Shown here one piece after another: positions 24,333-38,000 of a stretch of DNA of 64,000 bases. Numbering within the stretch: the first letter of the stretch is position 1; each line of letters starts with the position of its first letter. The position numbers and the translations under genes were made by a program. The stretch is taken from contig NC_064447.1 in the NCBI RefSeq assembly GCF_023343835.1, forward strand, positions 868,001-932,000, written 5' to 3'. A model generated the notes under the pieces. It had not been told where the DNA came from. It saw only the letters and a program-made list of their open reading frames with translations, and ran no database searches. This stretch comes from Lagopus muta (Eukaryota > Chordata > Aves > Galliformes > Phasianidae).

Positions 24333-24404
24333 AAGCTTTCAGACTCCCTGTGTCTCCCTGTGTTACCAAGCTTTCAGTGTCCCATTCAGTCTCCCTGTGT
24401 AACC
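24333..24404 (+). repeat. Imperfect tandem duplication, about 36-bp unit
   Basis: Two units, each starting AAGCTTTCAG and ending CTCCCTGTGT-(T/A)ACC, lie head to tail at 24333-24367 and 24368-24404. Confidence 0.6.
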
Positions 24405-26017
24405 TTTCATCTGCCTGTAAACCACTCAGGCTTCTAGCCAGCCAAGTGGGCAAATGTATTTGCCTTCCCTGCTGCCACTGCCCTTATCCCAGCTCTCATA
24501 ATCAGCAGCCCAGCAATGAGACAAACGTCATTCCATTCCTCAGGCAGTGAATTGGCACACATGAATATCTTCCAGGTGAATTACAGACTCTGCTGATAAG
24601 AAGCTTAGAGGTAAAACATTCATTTGCCTGAGCTGACAGCTCAGTTTGAATGGCAGTGGAATTGGGCTCTAATTAGACTGTAAGTGATGAGAAGCAGGGA
24701 GACATTGTACTCTTAGCTATTCACAGCAGTCAGGACAAACAATTCCAATTTCTTGAGAGATTTCCAGCAAAAAGAACTGCCTCCCCCTCGGATACACTGC
24801 ATGGATGCCTGTGTTCTTCTGCACACCTCAGTGCTCCCAGCATGATGCATGTGTGCAACAAACCATTGAGAGGACAACCAAGGAACAGGTCTGCGTGCAC
24901 AGAGAAGTGCAGCACATCTGTGCAGCACATGCTTAGCCATGACAGTCTGTGAGGAATGGCTGCTCTATGCAGCAAGAGTTGTATCGACACCATGGAAGTT
25001 CTTGCTGAGACACAATTTCTCCCCAGATCTTACCCAAGCTGGACACAGCAAGGTTTCAGCTGGACACCCCATCTCTCTCTCAGTGGTGTGATGGTGTCCT
25101 TCTAGCCTGGTGTCAGCCTGCAGCAGGGACCTGCTGGTACCACCCTGTGAGCACACAACAAAGAAAATGTTGCACAGGCAAAGCTTTGCTCTTGCTTTTC
25201 TGATGGGGAAAGGCATCAGCATAGCAGATTGGAGGTAGCACAGCAAACTGAGTTCTCATTGTGTAGCCAAGGCCAACCAGAAAGCTTCCTCTTGCTGTCC
25301 AAATCTGAGGGGGAACTGGACGACGTCTCCAGGGCATGACAGCCCACCATATTTTGGACCAGTATATCTGGGAGGACCTGCAGAAGAGAGCAGCAATCAG
25401 CAATCTGGGTATCAATTGGAAGATCAATAAATGAGGTGTGTTCAGCAATGAGGTGCGTTCAGTGAGTCTCTGCACAAAAAGTGCAGGGTACCTGGCTTTG
25501 AAGCACTCCCATTCCCTGTGGCCTCCCTGCAGGCTAAGGCTGTCAGGAAGGAGCATTTGCAAGTGGCTCCTCATGGAGCAGTGCACTGCTGCCTTTTTTC
25601 AGGACCCAGAGGACTGCCCAAGCTTTCAAGGACTCAGCATCGTATCTATACCCAGCCTTGGCCACAACACTCAGCTTCTTCTGCCTGATAGTGTGAGGGC
25701 AGCAGCAGCACCAACCAGCAATCCTTTCTAAGCATTTAATAGCAAAAAAAATCTCACAGCTCTGAGGTCTGAGACTCCCTGCTCCACATAGGCAGCAATA
25801 AACTTCATAGTGATTCAGTTTCTCTCTTAAAATAGCTTCAGTAATGGTACCCAATAACAGGGGACTTACAGGGGGACTTATGCCCCATCCTGGGAACAGC
25901 AGGCAGGCTGCCGAAACACGGGACACCAGAAGCAATAGTTCTGCTGGAGCAAACACCTCACAAGCTGGGCACAAGCTCTGTCCGAGCGAGTTGTGTTCAG
26001 AGGTGGGAGGCTCTCTG

Positions 26018-26077
26018 CAGCCCAGCAGCAACCTCCAGCAAACCTCCTCCCTCCTTCCACACAGCATCAGGGAGATG
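26018..26077 (+). repeat. 60-bp direct duplication, copy 2
   Basis: Second copy of the segment at 23756-23815, same orientation, about 2.26 kb downstream, one mismatch seen. See that entry. Confidence 0.8.
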
Positions 26078-27535
26078 GACCAGACAGGCATGAAACACCG
26101 CTTGACTGTGACTTCACGGAGTACAAACCTGTCAAATCAACTTGCCTGCTGTCATTTCAGATAACATGAGCACAGTCAAGCCTGAAGTATGAGTGAGCAA
26201 AATCCCTGTCCTGGCCCCTAGGGATCAGGGCTCGTCTCGAGGAGGCACAGATGACAGGTGACAGAACAGCACAGCAGGCAGAGCCCTTGGGTGCCTTTTC
26301 TCTTTGGCACTGGACCAGCACATGCTGCTGTGAAGCATCATCCTGTGCGTATTTCTGCAACACTGTGAGCAGAACTGTCCTGACCCTAAGCTCGGCTTCT
26401 GAACTGAAAGCCATCCTGTGGCCCCACAGTGCCCTCCTGAGAACAGATGTGCCATCTACCTCCAGCAGGCTGGGCCACACAACCAAAGAATGAAGCCAAA
26501 ACCACTCTCAACGCCATTAATTAAGTTTATGACAGTTACTACCACCTTGTAAACTAGAATCAAAACTTTGTCTATGCTCACATTATCCCAGGACAGCTCA
26601 TCTTGGCTTAAACTCACATCTTTGCCCATGCAACTCATCCAGTCCTACCCTTGCCCAAACCAAGATGGCTCATTCCAGCAAACTACTTCTGCTATGTGAT
26701 TTTTTTCTTTTTTGGTTTTTTTTTTGGTGTGAGAATGGAAAGTGCCTCTCAGCATTAAGATTTTCCTATCTGCAAGCAGCATTCCCTCAGGACAGCTGTG
26801 CTTCTCAGAAATATGCTTCAGGTTCTCATAAGGAATAGGTTGTTACTGCCTCAATGAAGTCCAGCACCGTGATCTGAATTGCCAAATTAGTTTGGCACCT
26901 GTTAATAACAACATGGAGCAGCAGAAAAGGCCAAAACCATTTTCAGGAAGAGGGAAAATAAATTACTGCCTTTCCTGTGGGTGCTGCTCTCTGACCCTAC
27001 AGAAGAATGGACAGAAGAATCCCCAGCCAGCTGGGGCTGTGCCTGCAACCTGCCCCTGAGCCCGGACAGATGCATAATGCTACCAGTAATTCAAACTCAT
27101 ACTAGAAAACCCAAATGGCACCCCAACTCAGCAGGATGTCTGTGCAGCACAGTCTGTGCAGGCAAACACAGAGCTCTCCACCCACCTCACCATGGACCCA
27201 GACTGCTTTATTTCCTCTTACAGTGATGTTAGTTGCAATCCAGTCCCATGTCACTGGGCACTCCATCTCAGTCCCTGATGCTCTGGGCTACATTGGTGGA
27301 ACTTGGCTTCAGCTGCTCATGCTACAGACTCAAACTGCTAAAAGCAGGCACTACCCTGCTGGCTGGGTTTGGCCTTTTCTCACCTTGCCCTGCTCAGGGA
27401 TTGCTCTACTCAAGGCAACTGGGCTCTCAAAGGGCATTTCTACATTTACAGGCTAAGTTTTTGAGCCAGGCAGGTGTGAGCAGATGCTGCTGAGGGCTGC
27501 AGGTGGAACAACAGCAGCAGGAATGATGTCTGCAC

Positions 27536-28175
27536 GATCACAGAATTGCTTAGTTTGGAGAAGACCCTTCAAGATCATCAAATCCAACCACAACCCAACC
27601 ATACACCCTAACTCTCACAACCCACCCCTAAATCACATCCCTGAGCATCACATCCAAACAGATTTTAAACACCTCCCTGGCAGCCCGTTCCAGTGCTAAC
27701 CACCCTTTCTGTAAAGTTTTTTCTGATATCCAACCTAAACCTCCCCAGTGAAACTTGAGGCCACTTCCCCTCATCCTGTCACCAGTGAGAAGAGACTCCT
27801 CATAGGCCATATTCTCCAAGCCCTTCACAGCCTTGTTGCCCTTCTTTGGACCTGCTCCAGCACCTCCGTGCCCTTTCTGTACTGAGGTGCCCAAAACTGA
27901 ACACAGCACTCGAGGTGAGGCCTCACCAGTGCTGAGTACAGGGCAGGATGACTGCCCTGGTCCTGCTCACCGCATCACTCCTGATCCGAGCCAGGATGCC
28001 ATTGGCCTTCTTGGCCACCTGTGCACACCACTGGCTCACATTCAGCTGACTGTCCATCAGCACACCAAGGTCCCTTTCCATCAGGCAGCTTTCCAGCCAC
28101 TCCTCCCCAAGCCTGTAGGGTTGCCTGGGGTTGTTGTGACCAAAGCTCTCAAGTCCTTCCATGCTAGACTTGCAT
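27536..28175 (-). mobile_element. CR1 LINE 3' portion, antisense, long copy
   Basis: Starts with reversed tail (CGATCACAGAATTGCTTAG), then CCTTCAAGATCATCAAATCC, and extends through the antisense forms of 'TGGCCTATGAGGAG', 'CAGTACAGAAAGGGC', 'CCTCGAGTGCTGTG' and 'CATCAGCACACCAAGGTCC' to about 28175. One of the best preserved CR1 copies here; about 640 bases. Confidence 0.88.
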
Positions 28176-28915
28176 CACCTTACTGCTGCACTTCTGGGGT
28201 GAATGTGGAACCTCCTGCATCCAGGAGACAGGCTACAGGCAGAAAAGGTTTGTTCTTCATGCTAAAGATTAGCACTGCTTTCCATTTGAAAAGCATCATG
28301 CCCTTAACTAAGCACCCTGCAGTCCCTGGTGGATTGGTATAGAAAAACACCTTTACTTTTTGGTGATATTCTGTATACCTGTAAAGCGTGATCCCAAGAT
28401 GGGCAGCGACCCTTTCTGCCAGTGCACATGCAGAACAAGAAAGGTCCACTTCTGAACTGAGAACAGAAGACATTTTAAAATGCAGCCAAGGATGTGCTTG
28501 TGTATGGGAGCAGTGGCACAGGGCTTTCTAATGGGAAACCAGGGATGTTAGGCAGCATTCTGAGCAGCTCACAGCAATGCCTGAGCAGGCAGGCATCAGA
28601 TACTTCCACAAGTTTCATGAACAGCTCCAGAAAACCATGATTGCACCTGGTCAGCCTTGACCATCTCTGCTCAGAGCTGAGATGGTGCTGAGGGCACCAA
28701 GGGAGCCTGCTTGTTGTGTGTCACTGCTCAGTAGGCAAGACAGAAATAGCTGCTTAGACTGAGACAGATGTCAAATAAACTTTCTTAATTACTTATAGTC
28801 TGCGTTTCTGCTCTACCATCAGCCTGCTGCAGTGCTGCTGTTACAAGCTGCACTGCAAGCAGTCAGGATCTTTTCAGGATTGCCTGGCGAAAGGACAAGG
28901 TACAATGGGCATGAA

Positions 28916-29118
28916 GTGGAACCTTATTTACTTTGAGGGTGACAGAGCTGTGGAACAGACTGCCCAGAGAGGTTGCGGTCTCCTCTGCAGATATTCAAAA
29001 TCCAGCTGGATTCTTTCCTGTGCAGCCCACTCTAGGGAACCTGCTTTGGCAGGATGGGGGTGGACTAGATAGATGATCTTCAGAGGTCTCTTCCAACCCC
29101 TACAGTTCTGTGATGCTG
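28916..29118 (+). mobile_element. CR1 LINE 3' end fragment, sense
   Basis: Shows GTGACAGAGCTGTGGAACAG, CTGCCCAGAGAGGTTGCGG, then GGTGGACTAGATAGATGATC, CTTCCAACCCCTACAG and tail TTCTGTGATGCTGTG, the standard CR1 3' order. Confidence 0.88.
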
Positions 29119-31214
29119 TGAATTTTTCGTTTTAGTTTAGGCAACTCTAGCTCCTTCTCCAATAGCACTTAGAGCTTCAACAGCCAAGGCCCAAGGATCA
29201 GTGTCTTCTTTAGCTTCAGCATCAGCAGCATCCAGGCAACAACTCAGCTGCTAGACCCCCTCAAAAGCAAGCAGCCACAGAATATAAGCAGCATGCTTCT
29301 ATCTCCATCAGAAAAAAATGTAGATTAACTACATATCCCCTGGCAAAATGGAAAAAAAAAGGTGCCATCACGAAAGGTTTTGCTCATGAGAGCCACAGCT
29401 TCTCAAAAGGAAGCTAAAAAAAAAACAACCAGAAGGCCACAGAAACTTTTCACAGGAGAGGGCTGACAGCCTGGTTACTTCACCCTGCCTAAGCTGCACA
29501 GCAACACTCATGACGTGTGTACCATTCAGAAGCTGCCAGTACTGTGGCACACACCTTGTGCTGACAAGAACTTGCTAAAACTGTGGCCCAGCCTACATTT
29601 GCACTTGCAAAGAGAGGGATGCTGCTGTTAGCTGTGCCATACCAACCTCACTGAGCTGCAAAACCTTTCTAACTTTTTCCTCTGCCCTCAGAGGGCTAGA
29701 GTGGAAAAGGAATAAGCTGTAAAGACCGTAATTGGTAGATCCTTGTTCTATCTTTCAAACCATGGGACATAAGCCCAGGGTATTGTGCCTGTTGAATTTC
29801 ACTTACCTTGCTCCTATCTTGCTCTTCTGGATCATTAAACAAGGCAGTGTCCTCTGTATAGGAGCCACCCTGCTGCCTAGCAGCTCTCACAGCACAGTCA
29901 CTGCATCAGAGTTGGAAGGAGGACAGCTATTCACTCTGCACACTCCTACCCTTCAGAACAGGAGACTGTTTTCACTGGCAGGAAACAAACACAGATCGAG
30001 TGTTGTATCCCTGACAGCAGGAATCACCGTTGGAGAGGATGTAGCAACACTGACAGCACTGCACGCAGTAGAGTGAAATAAAAGAGAATTCTCCATCCAC
30101 ACACACAGAGGTTTAAAGAGAAGTTCAGACAGCTCCAGAGAGATTAACTATAGAAATACTCTAATTTGAGAAGCTGTTAGTGGTGAGCACACATGTATAG
30201 CCACTCTCTAAGCAGAAAATAGTCCGGAACAGAGCAAGGACTGGTAAATGCATACCCAGGGTCATGACCACAACTAGTTACATTACTAGCTCCAGTCAAT
30301 TACCCTTGTATCTGCAATTGAATTAGCTCACCCAGGCCTCTCTACTTGCCACCTTTCACTACTGACACATACATTAATCAGTCACAGCCTGATATTCATG
30401 TATAGGAAGTGCTAATGCCTGCAACCTGCAATATTAACATGTTAGGCAAAGCACAGCCCTGGTGCCAAGTCCTCAGACAAGGGGCACAAACTCACTCCAG
30501 GATCCCAAGGGTCTCATTATGGAACAGAAAGGGAGCTTACAGACAAAAGGGAGAGAACACATACGCCCAGAGCAGAGATCCAAAGAGAAGAAAAAAAAAT
30601 CAAAGTGACTTATCTCTAGTCTCCATTCTCGGAGTTGCTCATAAACCATCTGAGCAACTGACTCTAAGTGGCTTTGCTTGAGCAGGAGAGTTGGACCAGA
30701 TCGCCTACATTCCCTTTCAACCTTAGCCATTCTGTGATCTCTCCTTTTAGAGCAGAGAGCTCGATACCACTTGGAAAGGAACAAAATCCTGCATCCTGTC
30801 AAGACAGCCTTCAATGGCCCTGATGTACCGTAGCCTGCTCTGCTTACCTCAGCACACATCTAGGCTCCTGGGTAAGGTCCTCCAGTGATGAAACCCATCA
30901 GAAACACAGGCTGGACAGGGTGAGTAGCTGCCAAGCAGGAGATAGGCAATGCTTCTCCAACATAGCCAGTCAGCTCCAAGAGCCAACTCAATCCAGTCAC
31001 AGTACATACAGCCACTTCAAAACATGACTGTCAAGGGAAGTTTGGAGAAGGGCTTTAAATAACACTCAGGTCAGATGGCACTGGCTAAGAACTATAGGCT
31101 CTTAGGCTCCATTCTCCAGGCAGTAATACAGCATGCACAACTAAAGCACTCACTTGAAAAAGAGCACAGAACCTTTGGCAATCTTTGTTCGCAGCAAAGA
31201 CAACCCACAGGAGC
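29119..31214. other. Intergenic interval before the ROGDI 3' end
   Basis: No gene recognised. Contains one short CR1 tail (listed separately). I looked for a small single-pass membrane gene such as SMIM22, which neighbours ROGDI in human, and did not see one. Confidence 0.4.
30661..30740 (+). mobile_element. CR1 LINE tail fragment, sense
   Basis: The last ~80 bases of a CR1 copy: GAGAGTTGGACCAGATCGCC, TTTCAACCTTAGCC, ATTCTGTGAT. Old and diverged. Confidence 0.7.
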
Positions 31215-32037
31215 ATGGTATGTCTGAGGATCTTTATTTCACAGTTACCAATGGTTAGATGGCTGAGTTACATAATGTAGCAATCATAAATAGGCAGCAA
31301 ATCATAGTAACAACATGGTACTCACTTTGAGTTTAATGACAGGATGTGAGACTGCACAGCTGTGTTCAAGGTACCAAGGCAGCTCCAAAAGCTGGCAATG
31401 AAAATGAGATACCACACCTGGAAAAAAACCAAGTGGCTGGACTGGGGTTTAGGAAAAATAAATAATACAGATGATCACATTGATGCCAAGGAAAAAAAGC
31501 TCAAATAGTAGCAAGTAACAATATCTTCAAAGGGGAATCAGTAACACGGGTATGGCCAGAACAGATTGGAGAGAAAAGCTGAACTAGTCATAACTGCAGC
31601 TGGACCAACATGCCATGCACTTTTGGTGGTGTGTTAGATGAGTCTAATTTCACCCCTTCCCAACCAGCTCACAGTCCAGCAGTTAGTGATAGCACTGTGT
31701 GCAAATACTGTTACTGAACGTGGTTGATCCACAGCTCCCCATCCCTTGTAAGGGACTGATGTTTATCAGAGGTTGGCAAAGCATAAACCACACAATGAAG
31801 ACAGGTGGAAGCTCCCACCAACCACACAGTATTGCTTGGTGCCCTGCTCATGCATTATTCCCAGACAAGGCTACCAGACATGTGCCTCCAGGTCCATTGA
31901 CCCTACCCTGAAGAGGACCATGAGGTGGTAAACGAATCACAGCACTCCTCACAGGCTGACCTGGACTCAACTGGCACACAGAAAACAAACAGGGAGACAC
32001 TGGAAGTGTTTTAAGGGTTCGGAAGGTCCACAGGGAA
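31215..32037 (-). terminator. ROGDI: ROGDI 3' UTR with poly(A) signal
   Basis: The reverse complement of TTTATT at 31233-31238 gives AATAAA on the minus strand, about 800 bases after the stop codon. Cleavage is expected near 31215. No earlier AATAAA was noticed between the stop and this site. Confidence 0.6.
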
Positions 32038-32079
32038 TTAATATGGCTTGTAGTTCCAGTAACTGGAGAAAACTGAAAT
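32038..32079 (-). CDS. ROGDI: ROGDI coding exon 11 (C-terminus, stop)
   Basis: Acceptor TTTCCAG|ATTTC; encodes [13 protein letters not shown] then TAA at 32040-32038. Human ends [13 protein letters not shown]. Confidence 0.94.
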   Translation of the reverse strand: MSVFSSYWNYKPY

Positions 32080-35000
32080 CTGGAAAGCAAGAGAGAAAGC
32101 AGTTAAGCTCCTGGAATCTCTCGACCTTAGAAGAATGAGCTTATGATAAGTGTGAAAAGATTGAGTTTTACAGTATTATCTAGCACTGTGCTGCAGAAAG
32201 ACAGATTTGCTGCTGTTGTCACTGAAGAGGCTTAGAGCACACTGTTATTTGCCAAGGTAGCAGCCAGGTCAGTTGCAGAGCTGAAAGTGAACTTTGTTTT
32301 ACTGGAAACCAGCTTTCTGGATAGGTCTCCACATCTCCTCCCCAGGACACTGGCATTTCTTAACATCCACCTCACGACTAACAAAAACTTTGACCTGTTC
32401 CTTTCCATCTAGCTCAGCAAACATCTGCCACGCTACATTCCCCCCAGATGGCTGTCTGCTCGCCAGCGACAGCCAGCTCCTAGGCTCCAGAGCGCTGACT
32501 CACTGCTTGTTTTCAGTCTGTGTACCAGCTGTACAAAATATCTCGTCAGATTTTTAGGATATCTGAGGTTCCCTCGAAATTCAGAGTTATAAAACAAAGC
32601 TCCTTCTCTAAGGCCATTACCTTGTCCTTCAGTTGCTGGCAAAGCTGCAGTGAAACTGTGAAGAAGACAAGGGCATCATTTAACCATGGGACAACGGACT
32701 CCATTTTATGGACATGGCTGACTTCATACCGCTGGTTGCCGAACTCACTGGATAGGGTAAAAGAAGAGCACAGCTTCACACACAGCAGCACAGAACACAA
32801 AACTGTCCTCCATTCTCACAGAAGGAGTCAGAATGACCTCTTCATTTAAAACAGCACCTGGCAAAGTTACAGAACACAAACTCTCAGTCTACCTCCAGCA
32901 GGACTCAGAATTTAGCACAATTCAGTAGGGTTCAGGTAGAAACATTATCACTTTCCAGAGAGGGGCACTGCAGGAAATGCAGGAGGCCATACCAACAGTC
33001 TGATGTTCTGGTGGCTAATGACTCCAATCTCTTGCCAAACTCGTGACATTCTGTGGGTAAGCTGAATCCCAAAAAGCCCTTCTCACAGTCATTAAAGAAA
33101 CACTATTGCAGGTAGCTGTGCAATTACAGGTACAGCCACAGCAAACTGCTCAGTTTAGTTTTTCCATTTAAACAATCCGATGAGAGCATCTGATCCATTT
33201 GGACCTTACCCTCTGCATCCTCCTATCACTGTTACACAGCCTTGTAGCAACTGTACTTACAACATGGCTCCAGGGTTGTGCAGGATGGATCCTCCAGCAG
33301 GCTTGAAGTTCTAAGAGAAGGCAAAGGCAATTAGGATTTTGAGGCAGTAAAATACTTTGAAGACCTATAAGATGTGCAAATTAGTAGCTTGACAAAAAAA
33401 AACACCTGCTGTATACATCTGAATACTTTGTTCATATTGAATCCATGCCATTTGATCCCATTTTGCTCCTTCAGAAAAACATTCTACACAGTGGCTGAGT
33501 CCAATTTAGCTCCAGATTATACAATCATAGAATAAGTTCCCACTGAACAGAATATCTAGTAGAAGAGCAGAAAACTGATTTTAGGAAAAATATCCTTAAG
33601 GAGGGACTATATTTCATTAACTGTAAGAGTTTAATTCTGTTTTTATGGGACATCAAGCTGACCCAAGTGTACTATGTAAAGCAGAAAAGTAACCACCAAA
33701 ACCCCATTCAGAAAACCTAAGATGTGACTTCAGTATAAAATGTAATACTATAACTATGCCCTTCTAGAACTATGTAAAAGTTATCCAACTATATTGCAAG
33801 ATAAAACACTGGCAAAAATAATTATGACTTTCTCCAGAGCACTGTTATTTTTCTCTTGGCTAAAGAGCCATGCCATGAGCTAGGTTTAGAGCCAGTGTTT
33901 TGGCTGTAGTAGACCTACATACAGACACAATACCAGTCACCACGATTTATACATTATCTTATGCTTGTAACAGTGCACTCTGTAACAGTGTGATCTCCTC
34001 ACAGTAGGAGGGAAGGAGAGGTAAATAAACAAGGCTCAAGAAATGGCAGACATCACCTTGGTCGTGCTGGGCTGTAGCACATGGAGTTGGTAGACAGTCA
34101 GGCACAGCTTATTCAGGTTTATATAGAAATTCACAAGGATGTCTGGAGGAAGAGCAGGGCTGAACATTTTCTAGTGAGAAAATAAGTTGTTTTTTTAATC
34201 AGTGAACAGTCCATTATTTCTAATGCTACAAAATCACTACCTTTTCTAAGCTGTACAGCAAGCAGCCCATAGTGTGGGATGTGACAAAAGAAACAGACTG
34301 AGCAGCATGCATGTAATGGCTGCTCCTCCTGCTGCAGTTGATCAGATGGTGTGGGCATGAGTGCTGATGCCAAAAGCGGATGGAATAGTATTCATAAGAA
34401 GAAATCATCCCTGGACAACCTTCCTGGACAGGGAACACAACTTCTCCCTGACAACCAGAGTCCTCACACCCCAAGGGATACAGAACAGACAAGAATTAAG
34501 AGCTCAGGGTTTGCACTTACTTTCTCTCTCCCCCTTTCTCTCCCTGCCCAGGAGAGGCTTCAGAAATCCATTCCCACCAAAATGCAGCACAATATCCTGA
34601 CCACTGCACACTACCAAAGTATTTAGACTACCGAAGATTTAGACTACCACATACTTACTGTGAGACCACTGGAGGCAATTTCTGGTAGAGTCAGAGTGGC
34701 TGGAGTGGTGAGTCGATTCCGTGCTCTTGAGAGCTGTAACATCACAGCATCCATAAGCTGGAAAATGACAGTACAGTGCTGAGTGGAAAGCCAGGAACAG
34801 CTCTTGAGAACGTGCTGCAAAAGGCTGTAGGATTCTGCCAGTGTTACAACCACCCTCTTCCACTCAGGAATTCAGGGACTTGGGAAGATGTGGCTCCCAC
34901 AAGGACTAGCAGACAAAAGAACGTGACTGGATACAGGCTGCTGGAAAAGGAGATGTTGTGATCTCTTATAAACTCATGGCAACAGGATGACAATTCCCAT

Positions 35001-38000
35001 TTCCTCACAAATACCAATCAATCAGCAACAAATACGAGGCTTTGGCACTGGTTGAAATCGTAAAGCAAGACTCATACAGTGATACAGCACCATGCTTAAA
35101 GATGCATAAGTGCTGGGAGGAGATCAGGAAAGGCAAGGCACAGCTGGAGGAGAACTTGGCTAGAGTTGTGAAAACTAACAAGTATACAAGAACAACAAAG
35201 AAAGGAAACTTGTTCTACCCCTCCTTGTCTTGACTGAGGTGACACAAGACAAAGTGCAAAGTCCTGAACCCAGGTCAGAGCAATCCCAAACAGGAATGCA
35301 GACTAGGCAAGGAGTGCATTGAGAGCAATCCTGTGGAGAAGGGCCTGGCATTATTGGTAGACAAAAAAATTGAACTTGAGCTGGTGCTCTGGGGCACCCA
35401 AGGAAGAATATGGATCTGGTCCATAGGAGGAAGCTCAGAGGGCTGGAGCACCTCTCCAATGAAGGCAGGCTGAGAGAGTTGAGGCTGTTCAGCCTAGAGA
35501 ACGCTCCAGGGAGCCCATATAGCAGCTTCCCTGTGCCTAAAGGAGGCCTAGAAGAAAGCTGGAGAGGAACTCTTTATCAAGGAGTGCAGCAATAGCACAA
35601 AGGGTAATGGCTTTAAACTAAAGGTGGGTAGATCTAGGTTAGATATCCAGGATAAATTCAATGCTATGAAAGTGGCAAGGCACCAGAAGAGGCTGCCCAG
35701 AGAAGCTGTGCGTGCCCCATCCTTGGAAGTGCTATGAGAAATAAGTGTTTAATGACAAAGACTGAAGAGATAACTATTCATTACAAGAACAAGTAGGGAA
35801 GATGAGATCAATTACTGATGTCACAGAAGCATCCACAGTTCATCATAAACTCTTCCGAAGAGCAGGTATTCAAGAAAAACAGCAACCCATGTTCCAGTTT
35901 CCCTATTGGCCACTTCATGAGCACAAGAAGTACTGAATGTCTCCTGACCCATTCATAACCCTATAAGAGCTACAGCACTATAGAACCAGCTCATTGTGGG
36001 TCCAATTCTGCCTAAAACACCACAGTTCAAAGGCTCTGTTCAGGCAGACTTCCTTTTTCAGGGAAGTGGGAAGCAACATTTGTCTGTTGCAAAGTTACAG
36101 CTGCTAAAATGAAGGTATTTAAAATCTTGACTAATTTCTCCCCTCTCCTTCCAATCAAAATTAAAAAGGATATTGATAATAAAACTGTATCTTCCCTATC
36201 AGCAGCCCTTGTGCATACATATGGCAACTAAAGAAATTTAGCTGAAATGTTTGATACTGTTCTGAGTTCTACTGAGTGAAGCCCAACCTCTGGTCCAGAG
36301 AGCATGTCCAGGCTGGGCTGTATCCCACACAGCAGCTGGTCTGTATCACACAGGTATCGCTAGCAGCAACTGGAGAAGCCATTTTCAAATCATCTGTAAA
36401 TCCTGTTACCTTTTATTTGCTACAACTGCATTGCTTCTTCTCCTCTCCTCAAGAGCACTGACCGACAGGGAAGAGCATGATTGATCTACTTCTTTAGAGG
36501 ATAACACAGCCCTGAAACAAATTATCCAAAGATGCCATGGAGTCTCCTTCTCTGGAGATATTCTAATATTCAAAACCCACCTGGACACTTTCCTGTGCAA
36601 CCTGCTGTAGAGAACATGTTTTAGATGGGGGTTGGGAGATCTCCAGAAGTCCCATCCAAGAACTGTGATTCTGTGATAATTACATCACCCAAGAGAGGCT
36701 CTCTCACAACACCACTGCTGTGCAACAGGCACTGACTGCTCAGATCAGCATTCAGTGTGACTTATAACCTCATTACTGATGCTAGACTGGTAATAGATTC
36801 ATATCAAATGAGGTCACACAGACACTCCTTGACACTTCCAGTATGAAGAGACAAGACAGTAATGTGCAATAAGATTCCCCCCCTCCCACCCAAAAAAAAA
36901 GCAAACAGAGGAAAGAAACATGAGAAACATGCATTCTCCAACTCAGCTGGAGTGCTTTTCTCCTCACCTTGAGAACCTCTGAGCCTGTCTTGAAGTGGTA
37001 GTTTACATCTCTGTTCATAAGCAGGTAAATTGCTTGGTTAACATGGTTTCTAGCATCCTGGATCTGCAAGGGTACAAATGTAGCAGCATTAAAGAAGCAC
37101 TCTCTGTAATATACAAAAGAAAACACATTTCCCCATCTCATTGGGAGTCATCTAAGAAAATGGTGACTTCTTACATGTTAAGGCCATTTTCCTGTTACTA
37201 CCAGATACTTGCCAACACAAATCTGCCATTGCTGTCCAGATACATTACTATATTGTTCACTGGACATACTAAACAGTGCAATAGCTACACCATGAACTCT
37301 CAGTAAAAATACTGCTGCTGTCCCAAAGGAAGAGTGACATCAGACACTCTGATCACAACCATTCAAGCACGAATTCTCACTGCTGACAGCATATGGTAGT
37401 TCAGTCTACCATCACGAATAATGATTTCTTCCTTAGATCTAAAACAAATGACAAATGCCCTGTAGTCACTGGGGGCTGAAGGTTATTTCCAGCCTCAAGA
37501 AAATGCCATTGTGCTGCTTGTGTGGAACTTAACCAAACACAGGAGACAGCTAGCCCAAATTTCTCTCATGTAAGGCTGCTTGCAGCTGGGAGACAACTAT
37601 CAGAGCAAGCTCATTAGGTGTACCCAGTGTTTTCATGGGTGCAAAGACAAACCAGAGGAGGAGGAATACAGTTCTGGGAAAAAGTGATTTGTATTTAGTT
37701 CCAGAGAGCACAAAAGAACTGACGGGTAACTCAGAAGGAACAATAAATGAAATGAAAGCAGACAAGTCCGCATGAAAATGTGGCTGCTTGGAGATAGATG
37801 AAATAAGTTTGGGATATTTGTTGCTTGATACATCTGTGCTACTCCTCAGTACCACCAGTTCCAAGCTCAAATTTGTAGAGGCCTCCCTGGTGTAGATCCA
37901 GGCACTGGTTCCTTCTTATCCTGGGCTCACGGATCAGAGTCTTGCTCTTAAGTAGCACAAAGCATTGGAGGTTACAGAAAGGTAATATTATAAAATCCAC

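Larger units (their letters stand above)
22876..27535. other. Intergenic, no recognised gene
   Basis: Holds only the duplicated 60-bp segment and the small tandem duplication described separately. Two chance open frames reach about 180 codons (23182-23715 and 25543-26091, both minus) but show no domain or splice context. Confidence 0.45.

Noticed and set aside
25543..26091. 182-codon minus-strand frame
   Set aside because: Overlaps the duplicated 60-bp segment and shows no similarity I know; the duplicate at 23756 is not in a matching frame context.
12000..31200. Search for SMIM22 or another gene expected next to ROGDI by human synteny
   Set aside because: No exon encoding the expected single membrane helix was seen by eye; a small diverged gene could still be missed.
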